From assembly GCF_020881035.1 (NCBI RefSeq), contig NZ_JAJITC010000018.1:1-64000 (forward strand): a stretch of 64,000 bases of DNA, written 5' to 3'. The position numbers and the translations under genes were made by a program. Of this stretch, positions 35,733 to 43,776 are shown one piece after another; the first letter of the stretch is position 1; each line of letters starts with the position of its first letter. The DNA is from Paraburkholderia translucens. Lineage in GTDB: Bacteria > Pseudomonadota > Gammaproteobacteria > Burkholderiales > Burkholderiaceae. Under the pieces are notes generated by a model, which was not told where the DNA came from, searched no databases, and was given only the letters and a program-made list of their open reading frames with translations.

Positions 35733-35767
35733 AACCGGACATTTCTATCTAGCTCAAACCGGACATT
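35733..35767. repeat. tandem AACCGGACATT motifs
   Basis: AACCGGACATT occurs twice (35733-35743 and 35757-35767), 24 bp apart. Such spaced motifs are typical of transposase-binding sites at the ends of IS21-like elements. No transposase is visible, so it may be a solitary end. Just upstream AAACGG (35665-35670) and CCGTTT (35679-35684) form a small hairpin. Confidence 0.35.
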
Positions 35768-35858
35768 ACTAAATGGCTGTCACATACAATTGGGTGATAA
35801 TTTGTATTATGTCAAATTAAGGGTTCGGAACTACCAGGATCGGACGCCAACGGGCACC

Positions 35859-36206
35859 CTACGCCTCGTCGATCATTGCTTCCGCGCGCACAAGACCTCT
35901 CACAACGAGCACCACGGCTGGCATTTCGACATCGTCACGATCCCAGTCGAGCGGCGCGTGCAGGTCGGCCGGCAGCAATCGGTTGTCGCGTAGCCGGTAG
36001 AAACTGGCGAGGATTTCAGGGGCATGACGTCCCTGAAACCCGAGGTCGCCAAAGGTCTGATCCTCGATCTCGACGAGTTCACGCCAGCACCATGCAACTT
36101 CATGCCCGTGGCTTCGCCTGGTGGTCTTGTGCCGGTCAACATAGCGCTGGGCAATGCGGACGACGAGTTGTTGCAGGTCCTGCTCCGCACGCTGAAGTGC
36201 CCGCAC
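35859..36206 (-). CDS. hypothetical protein, ~115 aa
   Basis: Begins RALQRAEQDLQQLVVRIAQR and later EVAWCWRELVEIEDQTFGDL, APEILASFYRLRDNRLLPAD; helical and charged with a Trp-rich centre. The GTG at 36206 is the first start; the frame stays open upstream to about 36265 without a good start. It follows the gene at 36269 on the same strand with a 62-bp gap, so the two may be a pair. Not recognised. Confidence 0.5.
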   Translation of the reverse strand: MRALQRAEQDLQQLVVRIAQRYVDRHKTTRRSHGHEVAWCWRELVEIEDQTFGDLGFQGRHAPEILASFYRLRDNRLLPADLHAPLDWDRDDVEMPAVVLVVRGLVRAEAMIDEA

Positions 36207-36268
36207 GGTTGCCGGACCAAACTCATCAGTGTCGCCGGTTTCCGAAGTTCGTGAGGTCGTGTCCCTTC

Positions 36269-36541
36269 TCAGCGGGCGGTATGCCGGGCGAGTTGCTGGC
36301 GGATGCGTGCCAGATAGTAGTCGCCAATCGAGTGGTCGGTGGCGTGATCCGAAGCGGCCACGTGCATGGCCGGACGGCGCACCCCCAGATAGCGGTAAAG
36401 CGCCGACACGAAAGGCTTGTGGGTCTGCCCAAGTTGCCGGGCAGCGCGTTCGACACGTGCATCACCCGCCTGCTGGCGAAGCCAAGCCAGCGCCTGGCGG
36501 TCGGCTTCGTTGACGATCCTCACGAGATGTTCCATGCTCAT
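36269..36541 (-). CDS. hypothetical protein, ~90 aa
   Basis: A 90-residue protein, MEHLVRIVNEADRQALAWLR, then GDARVERAARQLGQTHKPFV, then a C-terminal YYLARIRQQLARHTAR. The middle ARVERAARQLGQTHKPFVSALYRYLG looks like a helix-turn-helix. Similar small proteins occur on Burkholderia plasmids and phage-like islands, function unknown. The ATG at 36541 has a second ATG at 36535. Confidence 0.55.
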   Translation of the reverse strand: MSMEHLVRIVNEADRQALAWLRQQAGDARVERAARQLGQTHKPFVSALYRYLGVRRPAMHVAASDHATDHSIGDYYLARIRQQLARHTAR

Positions 36542-36690
36542 CGACCTGTATATAAGTACAGTACTGTTAATATATACAGGTATTCGGGAGGATGCAACGA
36601 TACGGCGATGGGCCCGCGCCTCTCGATGGCCGCTGCGGGATGCTCCGCAGCGTCTTCCGCGTAGTGGCTGCGGGACAGCGGTTTGCAGGT

Positions 36691-36716
36691 TAAACTAAGT
36701 CCAGTAAACTAAGTTT
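36691..36716. promoter_or_regulatory. AAACTAAGT direct repeats before the toxin-antitoxin genes
   Basis: AAACTAAGT occurs at 36692-36700 and 36706-36714, abutting the first possible start of the antitoxin. Antitoxins of this family bind short repeats in their own promoter, so this is a plausible autoregulatory operator. No better -10/-35 is identified. Confidence 0.4.
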
Positions 36717-36728
36717 ATGGGTGCAATC

Positions 36729-36980
36729 ATGCAGATCTACAACATCCATGATGCCAAGACCAATCTCTCGCGGCTCATCGAGGAAACCGTCAAGGGCGGC
36801 GAGCCGTTCGTGATCGCCAAGGCCGGCAAGCCGCTGGTCAAGGTTGTGCGCATTGATGTGGAACCCGGTAAATCGCCGCGGCGTATCGGCTTCATGAAGG
36901 GGCAGATCAAGGTGCCGGCTGACTTCGACACCATGGGCGCCGACGAGATCGCTGATATGTTCGAGGGCAAGGCAACGTGA
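36729..36980 (+). CDS. Phd/YefM-family antitoxin
   Basis: 83 residues: QIYNIHDAKTNLSRLIEETV, the DNA-binding half of Phd/YefM, then KGGEPFVIAKAGKPLVKVVR and a C-terminal toxin-binding tail (PADFDTMGADEIADMFEGKA). The ATG at 36729 fits the family; 36717 would add four residues. It overlaps the VapC gene by four bases (ATGA). Neutralises and co-represses with the toxin. Confidence 0.9.
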   Translation: MQIYNIHDAKTNLSRLIEETVKGGEPFVIAKAGKPLVKVVRIDVEPGKSPRRIGFMKGQIKVPADFDTMGADEIADMFEGKAT

Positions 36981-37366
36981 AACTGCTGCTCGATACCCAT
37001 CTCCTGGTGTGGGCCGCCGCCGATGATCCAGCCTTGCCCGCCGAAGCGCGGACAGCCATTGAGGATACCGAAAACATCGTGTACTTCAGTGTCGCGAGCC
37101 TGTGGGAGATCGTGATCAAGAGCACACTCGGACGAGACGATTTTCAGGTCGATGCGCGCGTGCTCCGCAGGAACCTGCTTGACGCCGGCTACGAAGAATT
37201 GTCCATTGAAGCCCAGCATGCATTCGAAGTCGCGGCCCTGCCACCCCTTCACAAAGATCCGTTTGATCGGCTGCTCGTTGGCCAGGCGATGGCGGAAGGC
37301 ATCCTGTTGCTGACTCACGATGAACAGATAAAGCGATACGACTTTGCTCCGGTGCGGTACGTCTAG
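36977..37366 (+). CDS. vapC: VapC-family PIN-domain toxin
   Basis: A 129-residue PIN-domain ribonuclease with the acidic site: D6 (LLLDTHLLVW), E44 (SLWEIVIKS), D94 or D97 (HKDPFDRLL) and D115 (LTHDEQI). All acidic residues are present, so the toxin looks active. It is coupled to the antitoxin by a 4-bp overlap. Known members cleave tRNA or rRNA; the target here is unknown. Confidence 0.92.
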   Translation: MKLLLDTHLLVWAAADDPALPAEARTAIEDTENIVYFSVASLWEIVIKSTLGRDDFQVDARVLRRNLLDAGYEELSIEAQHAFEVAALPPLHKDPFDRLLVGQAMAEGILLLTHDEQIKRYDFAPVRYV

Positions 37367-37417
37367 CTCTGACGACGAGTAACCCGGAAGCAGTGGCTGC
37401 AAGGGGGACGCGCTTAT

Positions 37418-37777
37418 CTATCGACGCGGCACTTTCGCTATTGGTGAGCCCAGAGCGAGATTGACAGTCAGCTTGTGCGTGGTGAACCGCCTGTGACGAT
37501 ATTTCTCCTGGTCTTTTGCAAATTCCGCTTCGCCCGGAGATCCTTCCCACAACCCGAGAATAACCACGTCGTCACCCTCCGCAATACCATCCAGCCATTT
37601 GCTATTGTTCGACTGTCTCGGGACGCAGCGTTCAGGAGACTCCTCAGGCGATTCTCGAAATCCGGCGCATTCTTCGCGAGGATATTGACGCGTTCGATAC
37701 TCATGGCGTGTCGGGAGACGCTTGCGGAAGAACCGTGGCGGAACATCAGACCCGGTGAATGACCAACGAGGAACCAC
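37418..37777 (-). CDS. uncertain ORF, possibly frameshifted
   Basis: The C-terminal part WLDGIAEGDDVVILGLWEGS, PGEAEFAKDQEKYRHRRFTT, HKLTVNLALGSPI looks protein-like, while the N-terminal part looks better in another frame (MSIERVNILAKNAPDFENRL, RSLLNAASRDSRTI). A frameshift near 37590 would join them to a protein of about 95 residues. No family is recognised. Confidence 0.35.
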   Translation of the reverse strand: MVPRWSFTGSDVPPRFFRKRLPTRHEYRTRQYPREECAGFRESPEESPERCVPRQSNNSKWLDGIAEGDDVVILGLWEGSPGEAEFAKDQEKYRHRRFTTHKLTVNLALGSPIAKVPRR

Positions 37778-37963
37778 GGCGGGTCCACGTCATCCTGCGC
37801 GAAAGAACACACGACCGAATCCATGCGCGTTCAACGCCTCTATCGCGAACCGTTCAGCCTGTTGCTCCTGTCACGATCAGACCGGCGGCCAGCCGCGACT
37901 GGCAGCGACAACCACGCACTGCAGATTCACTGGGCGCCCTCGCATATCTCGAAGTCGATATGA

Positions 37964-38569
37964 CGGGATGACGCGGCCCTCTCCCATGACAACGTCGGCA
38001 ATCGGAACGGCTCAGCCCGCACGATTGTGACGGCAGTCAATGGTGCGCCTCTGATCGGCGCCACACGGGTGTGGACCGAGGCGCGCGTCCACTTCGCGGC
38101 GGCCATGACGCTGCTGTCCGCGGGAACGCCGATGTTCTTTATGGGAGAGCAAGTGGGCGCGGCGAAGCCCTATCGCTATAGCGACTTCCTCGACAACAGG
38201 GAAGACATCGCCGGCCTCGCGGCGGGCTCCGGTACACGGCTTTTCGCCTTTTACACCGCGCTCGTCGGGCTCAGCGTCAAGCACGGCGCGTTCCGTTCGA
38301 GAAGCATCGAGGTCTCGGTCATCCATGACATCAATCGCATCATCGCGTTTCACCGCTGGGACGACGCCGGCGAGTTTCTGGTGATCGGTTCACTCGGCAA
38401 CGCGCCGTATGAATCTGGCTATTGGATAACCGGCGATCGTCTTCGCAATACCTCATGGCGCGAAGTATTCGGCAGTGACGCGATCGAGTACGGCGGCCAG
38501 AATGTCGGATTCAGCGTGCGCCACACGCTGACCGGTCTCGCGATTCACCTTGCCTCCGCGATCCTTTGA
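37964..38569 (+). pseudogene. GH13 alpha-amylase-family / branching-enzyme C-terminal fragment
   Basis: In frame from 37964: SHDNVGNRNGSARTIVTAVN, GAPLIGATRVWTEARVHFAA and AMTLLSAGTPMFFMGEQVGA, then the C-terminal all-beta domain (YRYSDFLDNREDIAGLAAGS, INRIIAFHRWDDAGEFLVIG). This is the end of the TIM barrel with the conserved His-Asp (SHDNVG) and the domain C of a GlgB/TreZ-like GH13 enzyme. The first 400 or so residues are missing. A deletion joins it to unrelated sequence at about 37960. Confidence 0.75.
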
Positions 38570-38584
38570 GCGGCGCTGTTTGAG

Positions 38585-38800
38585 ATGCTGGTCGAGCGGA
38601 TCGCGGGCGCGGGTCCGCAACGACGGCCGGCGGCGGCCGCGACCGCGATGACCGCGTACGTGGTTGACTACAAGGTTGTGCCCGCGCGCCTCACGCCGGG
38701 CTTTGAGGCGCACCTGTCGCAACGCTCGCGACGCGCCCTCTATGTCGCGCTCGGCTATGGCCTGGTCGCGGCCGCATTGCTGCGGCGACGGAGGGCGTGA
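38585..38800 (+). CDS. small membrane-associated hypothetical protein
   Basis: 71 residues from the ATG at 38585. AMTAYVVDYKVVPARLTPGF, EAHLSQRSRRALYVALGYGL, VAAALLRRRRA: one hydrophobic segment near the C-terminus. Sequence of this style is common in Burkholderia membrane proteins of unknown function. It follows the GH13 remnant and may be a 3' fragment of a larger gene. Confidence 0.4.
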   Translation: MLVERIAGAGPQRRPAAAATAMTAYVVDYKVVPARLTPGFEAHLSQRSRRALYVALGYGLVAAALLRRRRA

Positions 38801-39040
38801 GATGGTGGCTAAAGAGGAGCGACCCGTCGTCAGTCGAACAAGGGTCGCCTCAAGCCCCTTTGAGAACGCTGTCCCCTTGCTCCGCAACCCGAGGACATCC
38901 GGAGTATAGGAAGCCGCGCTGAACGCCGGACTGTCCGGAAGGCTGCGTGCGGACATTGCGGCATGGCGCCTGCGCCATCGTGGCGCGGCGGGCTCCTGAG
39001 CAGCCAGCGGCCGACCGCTCAGCGAGGGTCACGCCGCGCG

Positions 39041-39907
39041 TCAGTCGCGGCCGGTCATTTCCGGCGCAATCGAAGCATGATTCAGCAGCCCCACCAACGC
39101 GACGCCGCCCACCACGTTGCCCAGCAACGTCGGCGCAAAAAAGCGCCACGAGTAATCCTGGATTGCCGCTTGCCCGCGCAGCACCGCATAGGCAGCTTCG
39201 ACGGAGCCCGCGATTACGTGGGACAGATCGCACACCGCGACCACGTACGTAAGCAACGCAACGATCAGCACGGCGGCGGATTTCGCGCTCGGCAGCAGCC
39301 ATACCATCAATGCGATTAGCCAGCCCGCGAGCACCGCTTTCAACGTGGTCGAAAAGAATGCCGACTCGTAAGGCGCCTGCGCGAGATGATCGAGGAACGG
39401 TGCGAACTTGTGCGCGAATGAAGTCGGCAGCGTGAGAATCCCCGCGAAGCACCAGGTGCCGGCAATGTTAGCCGCGAGCACGATCAACCAGAGCCGTAGC
39501 GCGGTCCCGGCGACTGGCAGGCTGCGTCGCGTGAGGACTGGAAGCAGGACGGTCAGCGTGCTTTCTGTAAATAGCTGCTGGCGCCCGAGCACGACGATGA
39601 TGAAACCGACGCAGTACCCGGCGGCGCCAGTCAGCGAGACACCTTCGTGGCCTGACGCGCTCTTGCTCTCCAGTACTGCCTCCGTGAGGAACGAAAAGCC
39701 CATCGATAATCCGGCTGCCAGTGCGGACCATAGCAATGCAAGTGGCTTGCGCCCGAGCGCAGCCTCGCCTTCCTCGCGAATGATTTCGTGAATCACCAGC
39801 GCGCGCGGCGAGCTGTGCGCGGACGCCTGGTCGCGCTCTTTGTCGTCCAGGTGTGGCGACGCGTGACCTGCGGCCCGTTCGTCTGCAGTATCGGGCTGGC
39901 TCGACAT
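39041..39907 (-). CDS. formate/nitrite transporter-family channel
   Basis: A 288-residue FNT-family membrane protein with a hydrophilic N-terminal extension (residues 1-60) and six helices. LTGAAGYCVGFIIVVLGRQQ LFTES is the family's conserved pore region; NIAGTW and LLGNVVGGVALVGLLNH are the second half. The GAGGAG precedes the ATG. FNT channels pass formate, nitrite or hydrosulfide; this long-tailed branch is common in environmental bacteria with unknown substrate. Confidence 0.85.
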   Translation of the reverse strand: MSSQPDTADERAAGHASPHLDDKERDQASAHSSPRALVIHEIIREEGEAALGRKPLALLWSALAAGLSMGFSFLTEAVLESKSASGHEGVSLTGAAGYCVGFIIVVLGRQQLFTESTLTVLLPVLTRRSLPVAGTALRLWLIVLAANIAGTWCFAGILTLPTSFAHKFAPFLDHLAQAPYESAFFSTTLKAVLAGWLIALMVWLLPSAKSAAVLIVALLTYVVAVCDLSHVIAGSVEAAYAVLRGQAAIQDYSWRFFAPTLLGNVVGGVALVGLLNHASIAPEMTGRD

Positions 39908-40090
39908 GGCAAAACTCCTCGTTGACTGGGCCAGCGCTGCGCACGCGGCGTGCCCGGTCGCCTCCGCTGCCCGGAGGTTCGCGCAGACGCGCCATTTTCG
40001 CGAGACCGGTCCGGTGCCGCAAGTGAGACACATTTGGGCACACCGGTTGCGGCGCTACGGGCTCGCTTTCACTTTTTTCTGGAGCTCGAA

Positions 40091-40585
40091 ATGCCACAGC
40101 GGAAAACGGTGGACGATCTGTTCGTTCACATGCTTTCCGATATTTACAGTGCCGAGAAGCAGTTGACGCACGCGCTGGCAAAACTGTCCCGCGCGGCTTC
40201 CGACCTGACGCTAAGCGAGGCCTTCAAGACTCATCTTGAAGAAACGCAGGGACAGGTCGAACGTCTCGACCAGGTAGTCGAATCTGCCAACATCCGCCTG
40301 AAGAGAATGAAGTGCGTCGCGATGGAAGGACTAATCGAAGAAGGCCAGGAGCTGATCGACGAGATCGAAAAAGGCCCGGTGCTGGATGCGGGTCTCGTCG
40401 CCGCCGCGCAGAAAGTCGAACACTACGAGATCGCCGCGTACGGTAGCCTTTGCGCGATCGGCAGGCAGCTCGGCTTCACCGAAGCTATGAAGCTGCTGAA
40501 AGAGACGCTCGAGGAAGAAAAAGCAACCGACCTAAAGCTCACGCAGTTCGCGGAACGGGCGGGCAACGCGAAGGCGAAGCAATAG
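40091..40585 (+). CDS. YciE-type ferritin-like protein (DUF892)
   Basis: 164 residues, all helical: VDDLFVHMLSDIYSAEKQLT (first metal-carrying helix with D and E), FKTHLEETQGQVERL, EHYEIAAYGSLCAIGRQLG and LLKETLEEEKATDLKL. The Glu/His positions E-x-x-H...E-x-x-x are in the ferritin-like pattern. These proteins are stress-induced, and the iron role is inferred. A GGAG lies 7 bp before the ATG. Confidence 0.9.
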   Translation: MPQRKTVDDLFVHMLSDIYSAEKQLTHALAKLSRAASDLTLSEAFKTHLEETQGQVERLDQVVESANIRLKRMKCVAMEGLIEEGQELIDEIEKGPVLDAGLVAAAQKVEHYEIAAYGSLCAIGRQLGFTEAMKLLKETLEEEKATDLKLTQFAERAGNAKAKQ

Positions 40586-40933
40586 TAAGCGGACCGGAAG
40601 AAGCGCAGGTGTAAGGATCGAATTATTTGCCTGCGCTCTTTACCGCCGGCCCGCGCCGCCGCAAGTTAATCAGTTTCGGGCTGGCGTTTGACGTCGCCAG
40701 CGACGGACGCGGCAAGGGCGCAGTTTTTGCGGTCGGGCTGCCGCAAGCATTTCCCTCTATCGGCTGAAAACTGCCGGCCGTCGCGCGCGGGGCTCCACCG
40801 GTACCTGCGGCTTCGAGACCGTGTCGAAGGCTTGGTCGAGGCATTCCGCCTTCATAGCTGCTTCTCCACAGCTCGGCCACTCAACGCATTTGACCCGGAA
40901 CTGTGCATCAGCCGACAGATAGGCGCAGCAGCG

Positions 40934-42103
40934 CTACGGCTTCATCACGACCTTGATGCAGCCGTCTTCTTTATCACGGAACACCTTATACATGTCGGGC
41001 CCCTTCTCGAGCGGTACCGTGTGCGTAATCACGAACGACGGATCGATCTGCCCTTCCTGAATTCGCTTCAGCAAATCGTCGGTCCAACGGTTCACATGCG
41101 TCTGCCCCATGCGGAACGTCAGCCCTTTGTTCATTGCTGCACCGAATGGAATCTTGTCGATCAGCCCGCCATATACGCCTGGAATCGATAACACTCCCGC
41201 CGGACGACACACATACATCATTTCGCGCAGCACGTGTGGCCGGTCCGTCTCGAGCATCACCGCCTGCTTTGCGCGGTCATAAAGCGCATCGAACGAACGC
41301 GTCGCATGCGACTCCATCCCGACCGCATCGATGCACTTTTCCGGCCCCTTGCCATTCGTAAGTTCTTTCAGTCGCTCGAGCACGCTCTCGTCGTCGAAAT
41401 TGATCGTGATCGCACCGGCCGTCGCCGCCATCGCGAGGCGTTCCCGTACATTATCGATCACCACCACCTGTTTCGCGCCGAGCAGGATCGCGCTGCGAAG
41501 CGCGAACTGCCCGACCGGCCCAGCGCCCCAGATCGCAACCGTATCGGTCGGCTCGATCTCGCATTGAACCGCCGCCTGCCAGCCGGTCGGCAGAATGTCG
41601 CCGAGAAACAGCACCTGCTCGTCGGTAAGTCCGTCCGGTACCTTGACCGGCGTGAAGTCGGCGAACGGCACGCGGACATACTCGGCCTGCCCTCCCGGAT
41701 AGCCGCCCGTCAGATGCGAATAGCCGAACAGTCCCGCTGTCGCGTGGCCAAAGACCTTGTCGGCCATTTCCTTGTTTCGATTTGAACGTTCGCATACCGA
41801 ATAGAAACCGCGTCGGCACTGATCGCACTCGCCGCAGGCGATCGTGAATGGCACGACCACGCGATCTCCGAGCTTCAACCGCGAGTTGCCGGGACCGACC
41901 TCCACCACTTCGCCCATGAATTCGTGGCCGAGGATGTCGCCCGATTTCATCGACGGCATGAAGCCGTCGAACAGATGCAGGTCCGACCCGCAGATCGCGC
42001 AGCTCGACACCCTGATAATCGCATCACGCGGATGCTCGATGACCGGGTCCGGAACATTATCGACGCGGACGTCTTTCTTGCCGTGCCAGCAAAGGGCTTT
42101 CAT
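40934..42103 (-). CDS. zinc-dependent alcohol dehydrogenase (glutathione-independent formaldehyde dehydrogenase-like)
   Basis: A 389-residue MDR enzyme with both zincs: catalytic C38, H60, E61 (CAICGSDLH, GHEFMG), structural C90, C93, C96, C104. Rossmann loop WGAGPVGQFALRSA; NAD-Asp IDNVRERL. Long insert PTGWQAAV and YDRAKQAVMLETDRPHVLREM fit the formaldehyde/alcohol dehydrogenase branch of Pseudomonas fdhA type. GGAGCACGACA precedes ATG 42103. Cytoplasmic; may oxidise formaldehyde or other alcohols. Confidence 0.9.
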   Translation of the reverse strand: MKALCWHGKKDVRVDNVPDPVIEHPRDAIIRVSSCAICGSDLHLFDGFMPSMKSGDILGHEFMGEVVEVGPGNSRLKLGDRVVVPFTIACGECDQCRRGFYSVCERSNRNKEMADKVFGHATAGLFGYSHLTGGYPGGQAEYVRVPFADFTPVKVPDGLTDEQVLFLGDILPTGWQAAVQCEIEPTDTVAIWGAGPVGQFALRSAILLGAKQVVVIDNVRERLAMAATAGAITINFDDESVLERLKELTNGKGPEKCIDAVGMESHATRSFDALYDRAKQAVMLETDRPHVLREMMYVCRPAGVLSIPGVYGGLIDKIPFGAAMNKGLTFRMGQTHVNRWTDDLLKRIQEGQIDPSFVITHTVPLEKGPDMYKVFRDKEDGCIKVVMKP

Positions 42104-42347
42104 TGTCGTGCTCCATAGGTGACAGGCCCATTGCGCGGGCCAATACGTGTGACGGTGCTCAGGCAAGCGCGCCGGTTCGTGACGAGCGGTGTACGCCGCG
42201 ACGCGCTCGCGACCAGCGGCGCAAACGAAACGCAGCCGCTCTCAGCCGAGCAACGGACATGCCGCACGTCTGTGTGAAATGGTTTTGTTTCGGACGGGAT
42301 CGTTATTTGCTCGATGAGGACGAGTCCTTCAACGCAGAGGCCAACCG

Positions 42348-42895
42348 ATGAGCACTCCGGAGCAGGTCGTGTCCTTCCTGAGCTCGCGAGGTCGCAAACT
42401 CGCGACTGCCGAGTCTTGCACTGGTCGCCAGATCGCGTCGTAGCTCGCGGGCGTGCCTGGTAGCGGCGCGTGTCTCGACGTGGGCTTCGTCAGCTACTCG
42501 CCATCGGGCAAAGCCGGTTTTCCCGGCGTCCAGCACAGCACGATGGTACGCTGGGGGCTCACCAGCGAAGCGGTAGCCCGCGAGATGGCCGAAGGCGCGC
42601 TGCGTCAGGAAGGCTGTTGCGCGGACATTGCGGTAGCGAGCACCGGTCTCGCCGACAGCGGCCCGCAGGACAACACCGGTAACGAACCGCCGGCTGGCAC
42701 CCAGTGCTTCGCGTGGTCATTCCGTCTGCAGGACGGCGACGAACTGAAGACGTTCACCTACCCCCCCCCCGCTTCACCGGCGACAGAAACGACGTCCGTT
42801 CGCAGGCCGCGCTGTACGCGCTGTCGCTCGTCGAGCACTACTTTGACCAACGCCCGCGCAATGCGCGGGAACACCAGCCTGGAAGTGCACGATAA
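42348..42895 (+). pseudogene. cinA: cinA/pncC nicotinamide-nucleotide amidohydrolase, broken
   Basis: Opens STPEQVVSFLSSRGRKLATA ESCTGRQIAS and stops at TAG 42441-42443 after 31 codons. The same frame then resumes as LAGVPGSGACLDVGFVSYSP, EAVAREMAEGALRQEG, CFAWSFRLQDGD, the CinA C-terminal domain with the ATAESCTGG and GFVTYS motifs. A run of ten C (42761-42770) causes a further frame change, after which another frame reads RFTGDRNDVRSQAALYALSL, the expected end. Two lesions; not functional as read. Confidence 0.85.
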
Positions 42896-42936
42896 CCCTG
42901 CTCTCCTCTCCAGATACTGACGCCTGGCATCAGGCA

Positions 42937-43401
42937 GTGATCCGCGAACTCGGCGTCGAACACGACTTCGACGCCGCCCACGAGCGCGAACGCCGTGTCG
43001 CGTTCCTAGGCGACTATCTTGCGTCGCAAGGCTTGCGTACGTATGTGCTCGGCATCAGCGGCGGCGTCGATTCGTCGACGGCTGGGCGGTTGGCACAGCT
43101 CTCGGTGGAACGGCTGCGTGCGCGCGGCTACGAGGCGAAGTTCGTCGCGGTGCGCCTGCCGTACGGGACCCAGCGTGACGAGGAGGACGCGGCGGCCGCG
43201 GTCGCGTTCATTCGGCCGGACGAAACGCTGACGGTCAACATCAAGGACCCGTCGGACGCAATGCTGTCCACGCTCAAGCGCGGCAACGTGCAATACCTCG
43301 ACAACTTTCAGGAAGACCTCGTGCTCGGCAACATCAAGGCCCGGCAACGGATGGTCGCGCAATACACGATTGCGGGCGCCGGCGATCCGAATGCTCAATG
43401 A
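42937..43401 (+). pseudogene. nadE: nadE NAD+ synthetase, C-terminally truncated
   Basis: Reads ELGVEHDFDAAHERERRVAF, LGISGGVDSSTAGRLAQLSV (the PP-loop SGGVDS), VAVRLPYGTQRDEEDA and KARQRMVAQYTIAGA, as in ammonia-dependent NadE, and ends after GDPNAQ at 43401. The family is about 275-285 residues, so the last 120 are missing, including the deamido-NAD site. A GTG at 42937 opens the frame; family start probably lay upstream, in the cinA end. Remnant. Confidence 0.85.
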
Positions 43402-43494
43402 CCGTGACGCGGTCGGTCATCGCGAAAATGCGGTCTGCCAATATCCTGCCGGCGCGCGTCTGATCTGTCCGATCATCGACCGGAAGGCAACCTC

Positions 43495-43749
43495 ATGAAA
43501 CTGTATAGCTACTTTCGCAGTTCGGCCTCGTACCGCGTGCGCATCGCGCTGAACCTCAAGGGCCTGTCATACCACTACCTACCCGTTCATCCCGTGCGCA
43601 ATGGCGGAGAGCAGCTTGCGCCGTCGTTCCAGGAAACGAATCCATCTGAGCGCCCCGTCACTGTCGCCGCCCTATACTGCACCAACGACGACAGCGCCAG
43701 GCGCGGCAGCAAGCGTTCGCCGAAGGCAAGGATGCGGCACGGCAGGTGA
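43495..43749 (+). pseudogene. maiA: maiA maleylacetoacetate isomerase N-terminal fragment
   Basis: Begins KLYSYFRSSASYRVRIALNL, KGLSYHYLPVHPVRNGGEQL, APSFQETNP: the GST-fold N-terminal domain of MaiA with the SSASYRVR glutathione-site motif. After NP at about 43650 the sequence becomes unrelated and ends at 43749. MaiA is about 215 residues; only the first 52 are authentic. The MFS gene follows 27 bp later. Confidence 0.85.
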
Positions 43750-43776
43750 GCCGCTTGGCGCGGCGAGGAGCGTTCC

